Of a stretch of 6,954 nt of DNA, positions 1 to 6,245 are shown in pieces. The translations under genes were made by a program, and so were the position numbers. The DNA comes from Nitrosomonadales bacterium. GTDB lineage: Bacteria; Pseudomonadota; Gammaproteobacteria; Burkholderiales; SG8-41. The stretch spans positions 1 to 6,954 of the forward strand of contig VFLF01000680.1 in the NCBI GenBank assembly GCA_009885185.1, in the 5' to 3' direction. The notes beneath the pieces were generated by a model. That model ran no database searches and was not told the DNA's origin. It worked only from the letters and a program-made list of their open reading frames with translations. Position 1 is the stretch's first letter, and each line of letters begins with the position of its first letter.

Positions 1-392
1 AACGCCGCTCCCGACGGCGTGGACGGGCCGTAGCCCCCGCCAACAATGATCGCCGCCAGCAGTGCCAGCAGCGGATGTCCCAGCGCCGCCAGCGCCATGC
101 CGCACGCCACGAGACACAAGCCGATTTGCGTCACCCGCAATGCGCCCCACTGCGGCACGCGCCCGCCGATCTGCGGCGCGGAGAACGCCGCCGACAAATA
201 AATCAGCGAGGTCATCAGGCCTACAGCGGTGGCGGGCACGCCAAGATCCGCGCTCGCCGCCGGCGCCAACACGCTGGGCGCGAACATCGCGGCAGCGGTG
301 AAGGTTTGCCCGATCAACGCTACGGGCAGCGCGAGCGCCAAGGTAGCGGGCAGGGGCAAGTGCGTGGGTGGCGGCGGTTGCGGGTTAATCAT
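1..392 (-). CDS. MFS transporter, N-terminal part (runs off the window)
   Basis: This open frame of 130 codons continues past the window edge. The protein starts MINPQPPPPTHLPLP and then alternates hydrophobic stretches with short loops: roughly residues 17-45, 54-73, 86-104 and 107-122, consistent with the first four helices of a major facilitator superfamily permease. The GGGYGPSTPSG segment at about 118-128 is typical of helix 4 in MFS members of the cyanate/nitrate and oxalate/formate antiporter type. The loop between helices 2 and 3 (APQIGGRVPQWGALR) is a degenerate version of MFS motif A. The ATG at 392 is favoured because an in-frame TGA lies two codons upstream; only a weak GAG-type ribosome binding site precedes it. 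It follows the ABC-F gene on the same strand after about 100 bases. Its role is presumably proton- or solute-coupled transport across the inner membrane. The substrate cannot be inferred. Confidence 0.8.
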   Translation of the reverse strand, partial: MINPQPPPPTHLPLPATLALALPVALIGQTFTAAAMFAPSVLAPAASADLGVPATAVGLMTSLIYLSAAFSAPQIGGRVPQWGALRVTQIGLCLVACGMALAALGHPLLALLAAIIVGGGYGPSTPSGAA

Positions 393-494
393 GAATCAAC
401 TCGACGAACGGTAGGTTGGGAGGACGAAGGAACCCCAACAATATTGGCCCATCATCGCAAACGTTGAGGTCCCTTTGTCACCGCAACCTGCGCG

Positions 495-2414
495 CTATGC
501 AGACTTCTGCACCGCGCCCATCGCCTCCAGTTCAGCCTGCACCTCCAGCCAGCGATGCTCGGCGGTGTCGATGAGTTTTGCCAACTCCGTCTGCCGCGTG
601 GCCATGGCGCGCAAATCGGCGGTGCCGGCGTTTTGATACAACGCCGGATCGGCGAGCTTCGCATCCAGCTCGCGCTTTTCGGTGTTCCACTTCGCCAGAT
701 CACGGTCCAGCTTTGTGGTTTCTTTTTCGAGGCTACGGCGTGCGCCTTGCTGCTGTTGCGGATTGACGCGCGCTTCGCGCCGCGCGGGTTTTTCTGTCTT
801 CACGGCTGTCACCGCCGCCGCGGACTTTGGATTCTGCGCCAACCGCCGCGTCGTCAGCCACGCCAGATAATCATCCACGTCGCCATCGAATTCCTGCACC
901 TTGCCGTCGGCCACCAATAAAAAGCTGTCGCACACCGTGCGCAGCAGGGTGCGGTCATGCGACACCAGCACCAAACTGCCTTCGTACTCGGCCAGCGCCA
1001 TGGTCAGCGCCTGGCGCATTTCGAGATCGAGGTGATTGGTCGGCTCGTCGAGCAACAGCAGATTGGGCCGTGTGCGGATCATCAGCGCGAGTGCCAGGCG
1101 CGATTTTTCGCCGCCGGAAAACGGCCCTACCGCTGTCTCCACCATGCCGCCTCTGAAATCAAAGCCGCCGAGGTAGTTGCGCAACTCCTGCTCGCGCGTG
1201 CGCGGCTCGCTGCGCGTCATGTGCTTTAACGGCGATTCATCCGGGCGCAGTTGCTCAAGCTGGTGTTGCGCGAAATAACCAATCGCCAGGCCGCGGCCAT
1301 CCACGCGCCGGCCCGCCAGCGGTTCGGACTCTCCCGACAACAACTTCACCAGCGTGGATTTGCCCGCGCCGTTGGGGCCCAAGAGGCCGATGCGCGCGCC
1401 GGGACGCAGCGTGAGTTTGACGCCTTTAATCACGGGCACGCCATCGTAGCCCGCGTCCACGTCTTCCAGCGTCAGCATCGGATCGGGCGCGCGCTCCGGC
1501 GCCATGAAGGCAAAATCAAACGGCGTATCGACGTGCGCCGCCGAAATCACCTCCATGCGATCCAGCGCCTTCAGGCGGCTTTGCGCCTGCCGCGCCTTGG
1601 TGGCCTGCGCGCGAAACCGCGCGATGTATTTTTCCAGGTGCTCGATCTGGCGCTGCTGCTTCTCGAACATCGACTGCTGCACCGCAAGCTGCGCCGCGCG
1701 CTGCGTTTCAAACGCCGTGTAGTTGCCGGTGTAAAGCGTCAATCGCTCGTTGTAGATATGCGCGATGTTGGTGGTGCAGCCATCGAGAAAATCCCGATCA
1801 TGCGACACCACCACCAACGTGCCGCGAAAGCTCGCCAGCCATTTTTCCAGCCACACCACGGCATCAAGATCCAGATGATTGGTCGGTTCGTCGAGCAACA
1901 TTAAATCGCAGCGGCTCACCAGCGCCTGCGCCAGATTCAGCCGCATGCGCCAACCGCCGGAGAATTCCGACACCGAACGCTCGATATCGCCATCGGCAAA
2001 GCCCAGCCCCGACAGCAGCGCCGCCGCGCGCGCGCGCGCGCCATAGCCGCCGATGTCGTTCAGCCGCCCGTGAAGCTCGCCCAGCAGATCGCCGCCTTCG
2101 TGGTGCGCCTCGGCCGCGGCAATCTCGCGCTCGATCTCACGCAGTTCGGTATCGCCGTCCAGCACATAGTCAATCGCGGATTGATCCAGCGCCGGCGTCT
2201 CCTGCGCCACCGTAGCGATGCGCCATGCCGCCGGCACGTCGCAATCGCCCAGCTCGGAATGCAACTCGCCGCGCAGCAGCGCGAACAGACTCGACTTGCC
2301 GCTGCCGTTGGCGCCCACCAGCCCCACGCGCCAGCCGGCGTGAATTTGCAGATTGGCGTCTTCAATGAGTTTGCGCGCGCCGCGCGCGAGCGTGAAATTA
2401 CGAAAATGGATCAC
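495..2414 (-). CDS. yheS: ABC-F family ATPase, YheS type (ribosome-associated, non-transport)
   Basis: This 639-residue protein has two ABC ATPase domains and no membrane segments, and closely matches E. coli YheS (637 aa) in length and in sequence as I recall it. Domain 1 has Walker A GANGSGKS at 34-41, signature FSGGWRMRL at 151-159, Walker B LMLLDEPTNHLD at 171-182 and the switch histidine in SHDRDFL at 204-210. A charged, probably coiled-coil linker (about 238-300, including FRAQATKARQAQSR) corresponds to the ARE/P-site tRNA interaction motif of ABC-F proteins. Domain 2 has Walker A GPNGAGKS at 346-353, signature FSGGEKSRL at 432-440 and Walker B LLLLDEPTNHLD at 452-463. Residues about 545-639 form a charged C-terminal extension, likely coiled coil. 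The start codon is GTG, chosen because MIHFRNF aligns with YheS MIVFSSL; AGGCGGG just upstream may be its Shine-Dalgarno. ABC-F proteins act on ribosomes at the E site. An 81-base gap separates it from the upstream gene. It is probably a housekeeping neighbour, unrelated to the selenoprotein. Confidence 0.95.
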   Translation of the reverse strand: MIHFRNFTLARGARKLIEDANLQIHAGWRVGLVGANGSGKSSLFALLRGELHSELGDCDVPAAWRIATVAQETPALDQSAIDYVLDGDTELREIEREIAAAEAHHEGGDLLGELHGRLNDIGGYGARARAAALLSGLGFADGDIERSVSEFSGGWRMRLNLAQALVSRCDLMLLDEPTNHLDLDAVVWLEKWLASFRGTLVVVSHDRDFLDGCTTNIAHIYNERLTLYTGNYTAFETQRAAQLAVQQSMFEKQQRQIEHLEKYIARFRAQATKARQAQSRLKALDRMEVISAAHVDTPFDFAFMAPERAPDPMLTLEDVDAGYDGVPVIKGVKLTLRPGARIGLLGPNGAGKSTLVKLLSGESEPLAGRRVDGRGLAIGYFAQHQLEQLRPDESPLKHMTRSEPRTREQELRNYLGGFDFRGGMVETAVGPFSGGEKSRLALALMIRTRPNLLLLDEPTNHLDLEMRQALTMALAEYEGSLVLVSHDRTLLRTVCDSFLLVADGKVQEFDGDVDDYLAWLTTRRLAQNPKSAAAVTAVKTEKPARREARVNPQQQQGARRSLEKETTKLDRDLAKWNTEKRELDAKLADPALYQNAGTADLRAMATRQTELAKLIDTAEHRWLEVQAELEAMGAVQKSA

Positions 2415-2495
2415 TGCCGCCCGCCTGTTTTACGAAAGGGCGCAATGATAGCCGCTATGGGGGCGGCGTGCGAGGAAGAACGGCGGTTTAGCCGC

Positions 2496-3479
2496 TCAAT
2501 CCAGCTTCGCCCCGCTCTCCTTCACCAGCTTCGCCCATTTCGCCAGATCAGCGAGCAGGTACTGGCGGAACTGCTCCGGATCGCTGCCCACCGGCTCCGC
2601 GCCGTCGGCGAGTATGCGCTCGCGGATATCGTTCAGCTTGACGAATTTCACCAGTTCATCGTGCAATTTGGCGACGATGGGTTTGGGTAATTTTGCCGGC
2701 CCCATCACGCCGTACCAACCCACCACCTCAAAGCCCGGCAACTGTTCGGTCATCGTCGGCAGATCGGCATACGACGGCACGCGCTTGGGCGCGGTAACGG
2801 CCAGCGCGCGCAACTTGCCGCTTTTGACCAGCGCCTGCGCCGCCGACATGCCAACGAAGTTGTAGTGGTACTGCCCCGCCACCAGATCAATCAGCGACGG
2901 CGCGGAGCCTTTATACGGGATGTGCTGCGCCTTGATCTTGGCCGCGAGGTTATACATTTCTCCGGACAAATGCCCGCCGCTGCCGTTTCCCGCCGAACCG
3001 AAGTTGAGAGGGCCTTTGAAATTTTTCGTCCACTCGATGAATTCCTTCAGATTCTTCGGCGGCGACGACGGGTTGATCACCAGCAGCAAACCCGCGGAGG
3101 TGAGTTGCGAAATCGGCGTGAAATCATTCACCGCGTGGTACGGCAGCTTGGGGTTTAACGCAGCGTTCACTGTGTGCTGGTGATACGCCATGAACAGCGT
3201 GTAGCCATCGGGCTGCGCCCTGGCGGTCAACTCGCCCGCGATCACGCCCGATGCGCTGGCGCGGTTGTCCACCACGATTTGCTGCTTGAAACTTTCGCTC
3301 AATCGGATGCCGAACATCCGCGCGAGTATGTCGGTGGTGCCACCCGGCTGCGCGGGGGTGATGAGGCGGATCGGGCGATTTGGATAGTCACCGGTTTGCG
3401 CCTGCGCCTGCGAAACCCACACTGCGCTCATCGTCAAAAACACACCCAGCACACCTGCGTTTATCTTGAACGATGTCAT
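2496..3479 (-). CDS. Bug/TctC-family tripartite tricarboxylate transporter substrate-binding protein (Bug1)
   Basis: This is a full-length 327-residue extracytoplasmic solute receptor of the Bug family. A Sec-type signal peptide is visible: Lys at 5, a hydrophobic core at about 7-22, and an Ala-rich SQAQAQ cleavage region at 23-28. The mature part begins YPNRPIRLI, the usual opening of the family. The first ligand-loop motif is TPAQPGGTTDILAR at 41-54, followed by the DGYTLF segment at 91-96, LPYHAVNDFTPI at 112-123, GSAGNGSGGHLSGE at 161-174 and HIPYKGSAPSLIDLVAGQ at 186-203. Family members bind small carboxylates in the periplasm and normally hand them to TctA/TctB; neither is present here, so it is an orphan receptor, as is common in Burkholderiales. 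It starts 24 bases after the stop of the 346-residue gene with a strong AAAGGA site, suggesting the same operon. The ligand cannot be predicted. The Ala-Gln-Pro-Gly-Gly variant of the first loop differs from Bug2, so the two receptors probably bind different ligands. Confidence 0.92.
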   Translation of the reverse strand: MTSFKINAGVLGVFLTMSAVWVSQAQAQTGDYPNRPIRLITPAQPGGTTDILARMFGIRLSESFKQQIVVDNRASASGVIAGELTARAQPDGYTLFMAYHQHTVNAALNPKLPYHAVNDFTPISQLTSAGLLLVINPSSPPKNLKEFIEWTKNFKGPLNFGSAGNGSGGHLSGEMYNLAAKIKAQHIPYKGSAPSLIDLVAGQYHYNFVGMSAAQALVKSGKLRALAVTAPKRVPSYADLPTMTEQLPGFEVVGWYGVMGPAKLPKPIVAKLHDELVKFVKLNDIRERILADGAEPVGSDPEQFRQYLLADLAKWAKLVKESGAKLD

Positions 3480-3485
3480 AATATT

Positions 3486-3491
3486 TCCTTT
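3486..3491 (-). promoter_or_regulatory. Ribosome binding site of Bug1
   Basis: AAAGGA lies 6 bases upstream of the ATG at 3479 in an AT-rich patch (about 3480-3510) that contrasts with the surrounding GC-rich DNA. It fixes the start of the binding protein. Confidence 0.75.
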
Positions 3492-3503
3492 AAAAACAAA
3501 TAG

Positions 3504-4544
3504 TTAAAATATTTCCCTCGTCACCGCGCGCGAGTTGCCAAAGCACGGCACATACACCGAGTGCGTGCCCGGCCCGCCGGCGACGATGAACCAGATGTCG
3601 TCGGGCGAGCGCGAAATTGCCAGCATCGTATCGGGTGTGATGTCGCCGTATTCGTCGCTGCGCGAGGCCTGCGCGCGCAAAACTTCTTTCACCGACAAAT
3701 GCCGCGCGGGCATTTTGGTGAGTTCCCACAGGCGTTGCTTCACGTCGCGTTTGCTCAAACCGCCCGCCTTGAGAATATCGGCGTGCTCCGGCGCGAACAC
3801 GATCCACGGTTCACCGCCGTGGCAATACTCATTGCTGGTGGGATGCACCATCGATTCGGCGATCACGCGCAGCAGCTCGCCCGCGTCCTTGGAATGCGTG
3901 TTCATGTTGAGCGTGCCTTCGGCGGGCACCACGGTCACGGTGCTTGCATCGCGCGCGAAACCGCGCTCCACATGCAGCGGCTCCCACGGACTTTGCGCTT
4001 CGTTTTCGCCGCAGCAGAAAGTGTACTTCGCGGGCTGGCCTTGGGTTGCGCGATCCATGTCGCCTGGCAGCGCACCGCCGATGTTTTGCAAAATGAGGCG
4101 CATGGCGCGCCCCAGCGTGGCGTTGGCCCACGTGCCCTGACCCAGACAATTGAACGTGGCATTGATGCCGAGTTGCTGCACGATGGGGCCGTTTAACACC
4201 AGCCACACCGCCGCCGGATTGGTAGTCGCCTCGATGCCCTGAATATTGAACTGCGCCTGCGCCACCGCATCGGTGGCCCCGATCAGCACCGGCAGGTATT
4301 CCGGGTCGCAACCGGCCATCACCGCGTTAATCGCGATGCGCTCCACGGTGGCTTCGCCGAAACCGGGCGGCAGCGTGGCGATCACTTCGTCTGGCTTGCG
4401 CTTCGTGCCAGCGAGCATGCGTTCCACGCGCGCCTGCGTCGGCGGCACAATCGGCAGCCCGTCGCTCCAGCGGCGCTCGCGGTAGAGCCTGTTAATGGCG
4501 TCGAGGTCGTCGAGGGCTTCGAAGGTAGCGGCAGCAGTGCTCAT
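3504..4544 (-). CDS. Conserved protein of unknown function, translationally coupled to the UGSC selenoprotein
   Basis: This 346-residue protein has no signal peptide and no clear membrane helix, so it is probably cytoplasmic. I do not recognise an enzyme family with confidence. Motifs that look conserved are WSDGLPIVPPT at 26-36, VMAGCDPEYLPVL at 75-87, NGPIVQQLGINATFNCLGQG at 118-137, the adjacent cysteines in YTFCCGENE at 174-182, PWEPLHVERGF at 186-196, HGGEPWIVFAPEHA at 242-255 and the C-terminal GGPGTHSVYVP around 323-333. Cysteines sit at 79, 133, 177, 178, 241 and 334; the 177-178 pair is a candidate redox or metal site. The ATG overlaps the stop of the selenoprotein gene (ATGA), which strongly suggests translational coupling and equimolar production, hence possibly one complex. 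From memory, proteins with a DGLPIVPPT segment occur beside, or fused to, UGSC-type domains; a domain-architecture search would settle this. It is followed 24 bases later by Bug1. Confidence 0.85.
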   Translation of the reverse strand: MSTAAATFEALDDLDAINRLYRERRWSDGLPIVPPTQARVERMLAGTKRKPDEVIATLPPGFGEATVERIAINAVMAGCDPEYLPVLIGATDAVAQAQFNIQGIEATTNPAAVWLVLNGPIVQQLGINATFNCLGQGTWANATLGRAMRLILQNIGGALPGDMDRATQGQPAKYTFCCGENEAQSPWEPLHVERGFARDASTVTVVPAEGTLNMNTHSKDAGELLRVIAESMVHPTSNEYCHGGEPWIVFAPEHADILKAGGLSKRDVKQRLWELTKMPARHLSVKEVLRAQASRSDEYGDITPDTMLAISRSPDDIWFIVAGGPGTHSVYVPCFGNSRAVTREIF

Positions 4545-5092
4545 TTCGCCCCCGCCTTGCTCATCAATCGCGCAATATCATCCGCGCACTGCTCCGCAAT
4601 CGCACGCACTTCGTCGCGTTTACGCAAGCCGAAGGGATGCGGCATCACGGCTATCGGCAAATCTTTTTTACCCAGCGCTGACGCCTGCGCGTGGCCCAGC
4701 GTTTTGAACGCGGTCGAGCAGATGGTCAGCGCCGCCTTGCCGCGCTTTGTCATCTCTACACTGTCGTGGATACTCCACGACGTGCAGGAGCCTCAGTCAC
4801 CCGACCCGGTAATCACCAGGTCGCATTGCTCCGCGTATTCCTTATAGACGCTGTCCGGCGCGGGTACCGAGGCGGCGCGCTTGCGGCGCTTCAACACCTG
4901 CTTCACGCCGTATTTGCTCATCAGCAACTCGCCGATGTCGTCGGCCAGATGATTGAAATTCGGCTTGGCGTTGTCGATGAAACCCACCACCTTGCCCGCG
5001 AGGGACTCCAGCGTGGGCTTGGCGGATTCCACCTTGGCCGGCACTTTCGCACGCGGGGCGGTGGGGTCGTAGAGGATAATACTGGCGGTCAT
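4541..5092 (-). CDS. UGSC-family selenoprotein with in-frame TGA read as selenocysteine (Sec100)
   Basis: This is one 183-residue reading frame if the TGA at 4795-4793 is decoded as selenocysteine. Codons 1-99 run from the ATG at 5092; codon 100 is TGA; 13 sense codons (GSCTSWSIHDSVE) lead into the next 70 residues without a frame change. The motif is VITGSGD-U-GSC, with Sec100, Cys103 and His109-Asp110 following. Other notable segments are GKVVGFIDNAKPNFNHLADDIGELL at 33-57 (an alpha/beta Rossmann-like opening), Cys90, Cys125 and MPHPFG at 150-155. It matches the family I know as UGSC (seleno)proteins, in which other members carry CGSC at the same site; the function is not established to my knowledge. 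A UxxC pair suggests a thiol/selenol redox centre. No signal peptide is seen, so it is probably cytoplasmic. The start is supported by AAAGGA 8 bases upstream. A SECIS-like hairpin follows the TGA directly. Its stop overlaps the next ATG. The alternative is a nonsense mutation or a base-call error (TGC to TGA) in a Cys version; the hairpin argues against this. Confidence 0.85.
4756..4787 (-). promoter_or_regulatory. Bacterial SECIS-like hairpin immediately 3' of the UGA
   Basis: In the mRNA, CUGCAC-GUCGUGG pairs with CCACGAC-A-GUGUAG around the loop AGUAU. The apical stem is 7 uninterrupted Watson-Crick pairs (4781-4775 with 4769-4763). After a single bulged A (4762) there are 6 more pairs including one G-U. 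The stem starts 5 bases after the UGA, and the loop starts 18 bases after it. Known rules for bacterial SECIS elements call for a hairpin inside the coding region with an apical loop of roughly 3-14 nt about 16-37 nt from the UGA and a G in the first two loop positions; all three hold (loop A-G-U-A-U). It would bind SelB carrying Sec-tRNA. The bulge position differs from the E. coli fdhF element, which has a bulged U on the 5' side. Confidence 0.8.
4793..4795 (-). other. Selenocysteine (UGA) codon, residue 100 of the UGSC protein
   Basis: TGA lies in frame between GSGD and GSC. The sequence after it continues the same frame for 83 codons of family-like protein (SIHD, ICSTAF, PHPFG) up to a TGA that overlaps the next gene's ATG. 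The second cysteine of the motif (Cys103) is intact, giving UxxC. Confidence 0.85.
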
Positions 5093-5100
5093 TGTGGTGT

Positions 5101-5106
5101 TCCTTT
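5101..5106 (-). promoter_or_regulatory. Ribosome binding site of the UGSC selenoprotein
   Basis: AAAGGA lies 8 bases upstream of the ATG at 5092. It supports this start for the selenoprotein frame and argues that the gene is actively translated rather than a relic. Confidence 0.75.
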
Positions 5107-5119
5107 ACACACGAATCCA

Positions 5120-5138
5120 GGCCACTTCACCTGTGGCC
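5120..5138. repeat. Short inverted repeat in the selenoprotein leader
   Basis: GGCCAC and GTGGCC are perfect 6-base arms around a 7-base loop. They sit 14 bases upstream of the ribosome binding site of the selenoprotein gene. The repeat could be an operator half-site pair or an mRNA leader hairpin; a chance occurrence in GC-rich DNA is also possible. Confidence 0.4.
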
Positions 5139-5152
5139 GAAAACATATCCCT

Positions 5153-5231
5153 GTCGTTCCCGCGCAGGCGGGAACCCATAACACCGTGCCACTTGAGACA
5201 TCGTATGGGTTCCCGCCTGCGCGGGAACGAC
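5153..5231. repeat. Perfect 28-bp inverted repeat pair (dispersed TTCCCGC...GCGGGAA type)
   Basis: The arms at 5153-5180 and 5204-5231 are exact reverse complements over 28 bases, separated by 23 bases. Each arm also contains its own palindrome TTCCCGC-GCAG-GCGGGAA (7-bp stem, 4-base loop). This resembles the family of small dispersed repeats with TTCCC...GGGAA cores, like Neisseria dRS3-type repeats, found in many proteobacteria; two inverted copies may form a MITE-like unit. It lies between the Bug2 stop and the selenoprotein start. In RNA it would fold into a very stable stem and could terminate, attenuate or stabilise the transcript between the two genes. There is no T-tract directly after it, so it is not a standard intrinsic terminator. 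Confidence 0.85.
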
Positions 5232-5249
5232 GATGTAAATTTTGGTATT

Positions 5250-6236
5250 TCACTGCGCGCTGATGTTGGTCTTGCGAATCAGATTTTCCCAGCGTGCAAT
5301 TTCCGTTTCGGTGAACTTGCGCGCTTCCTGCGGCGTGCCGCCCATCGGTTCGCCGCCCTGCACCGCAAGCTGCTCGATAAATTCCGGCAGTTTGAGCACG
5401 CGATTAATTTCGGCATGCAGCCGTTTCAAAATCGCCTCCGGCGTTTTCGCGGGCGCGAGCATCTGGTACCACAGCGTCGCTTGATAGCCAGGAAGTCCCT
5501 GTTCCGCCACCGTTGGGATGTCCGGCGCGGCGCGTGAGCGTTTGGCGCTGGTCATGGCGATCGCGCGCAGCCGTCCGCTCTTGGCATGCGGCAGCACCGC
5601 CAGCGGACTGGTACACATGAACTGCACCTGCCCGCCGATCACATCGGTCAGCGCCGGCCCCGCGCCTTTGTAAGGCACATGCACCATGTCGATGCCGGCG
5701 TTGTATTTAATCAACTCCACCGCCAGATGCCCGCCGGTGCCCGGCCCGGAGGTGGCGTAGTTGATACGTCCCGGCTTGGATTTGGCGATAGCAATCAGTT
5801 CTTTCAGGTTGCCTGCGCCCAGCGCGGGATTCGCCACGCACAAGAGCGGCGAATCCGCCACCAGCGTTATAAACGAAAAATCCCTAACCGAATCGTACGG
5901 CAGTTTTTTCAACAGCGCCGGGTTGATGGCGTGCGTGGCGCTGGCCAGAAACAACGTGTGTCCGTCGGCATTGGCGCGCGCCGCGAGCTCCGTGGCGATC
6001 ACCTGCCCGCCGCCGGGACGGTTATCGTTGATGAACTGCTGGCCCATGGATTCGGTCAGCCGCACCGTCACCATGCGCCCGAGTATGTCGCCCGCGCCCG
6101 CCGGCGGAAACGGAATGATCACGCGCACCGTGCGTTGCGGATAAGCCTGTCCTGAGCTTGTCGAAGGGTCCGCGGCATGCGCGCCCACAGCCATGAGGCT
6201 CGCCGGGATAAAGAATAGAATTCTCAATAAAAACAT
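5250..6236 (-). CDS. Bug/TctC-family tripartite tricarboxylate transporter substrate-binding protein (Bug2)
   Basis: This is a full-length 328-residue periplasmic solute receptor. The signal peptide has Arg5, a hydrophobic core at about 6-18 and an AHA cleavage site at 19-21. The mature part begins YPQRTVRVI at 32, then IPFPPAGAGDILGR at 41-54, DGHTLFLAS at 91-99, LPYDSVRDFSFIT at 112-124, the family glycine-rich segment SGPGTGGHLAVE at 163-174, and HVPYKGAGPALTDVIGGQ at 186-203. Between the signal peptide and the first strand lies DPSTSSGQA (23-31), encoded by a dispersed repeat and absent from Bug1. The gene begins 9 bases after the stop of the upstream oxygenase gene and shows no good Shine-Dalgarno (AT-rich AATATAAGTATATG), so translation may depend on reinitiation from that gene. 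No TctA or TctB genes are present in the window. The ligand is unknown; it is probably a small carboxylate from the same pathway as the oxygenase. Confidence 0.92.
   Translation of the reverse strand: MFLLRILFFIPASLMAVGAHAADPSTSSGQAYPQRTVRVIIPFPPAGAGDILGRMVTVRLTESMGQQFINDNRPGGGQVIATELAARANADGHTLFLASATHAINPALLKKLPYDSVRDFSFITLVADSPLLCVANPALGAGNLKELIAIAKSKPGRINYATSGPGTGGHLAVELIKYNAGIDMVHVPYKGAGPALTDVIGGQVQFMCTSPLAVLPHAKSGRLRAIAMTSAKRSRAAPDIPTVAEQGLPGYQATLWYQMLAPAKTPEAILKRLHAEINRVLKLPEFIEQLAVQGGEPMGGTPQEARKFTETEIARWENLIRKTNISAQ
6145..6168. repeat. Dispersed repeat embedded in the Bug2 coding sequence
   Basis: The plus strand carries GCCTGTCCTGAGCTTGTCGA followed by AGGG, an imperfect palindrome I recognise as a short repeat scattered through many proteobacterial genomes. 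It is read in frame here as PSTSSGQA, between the signal peptide and the mature domain, where the extra residues are likely tolerated. Bug1, aligned from its signal peptide to YPNRP, has no counterpart. Confidence 0.65.
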
Positions 6237-6245
6237 ATACTTATA

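Noticed and set aside
405..445. Imperfect TTGGGG...TCCCAA inverted repeat between the ABC-F and MFS genes
   Set aside because: The stem is only about 6 pairs with a large loop and there is no T-tract, so a terminator call is not justified.
1251..1904. Long plus-strand ORF opposite the ABC-F gene
   Set aside because: It is antisense to a well-conserved ATPase and its Arg/His/Ala-rich translation is typical of shadow frames in GC-rich DNA. The same applies to plus-strand ORFs at 2070-2690, 3561-4196, 3535-4140, 4691-5263 and 5586-6155.
2025..2041. Alternating CG run of 17 bases
   Set aside because: It is inside the ABC-F coding sequence and encodes an ordinary Ala/Arg stretch (GARARA). It is a codon-bias by-product, although it could be prone to slippage or sequencing error.
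2445..2450. Possible -10 box (TATCAT, minus strand) upstream of the ABC-F gene
   Set aside because: No acceptable -35 hexamer lies at a 16-18 base spacing, so a promoter here is only a guess.
4541..4753. A separate 70-residue gene starting at the ATG at 4753
   Set aside because: There is no Shine-Dalgarno before this ATG, which lies just after the hairpin. The protein would lack its first half; Met114 is internal to the selenoprotein.
4793..5092. A stand-alone 99-residue protein ending at the TGA
   Set aside because: The same frame continues into recognisable family sequence with an intact GSC motif and a SECIS-like hairpin, and ends at a start-stop overlap. It is better explained as the N-terminal half of a selenoprotein.
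5153..5231. CRISPR-like repeat
   Set aside because: There are only two copies, in inverted rather than direct orientation, with no further spacers or cas genes.
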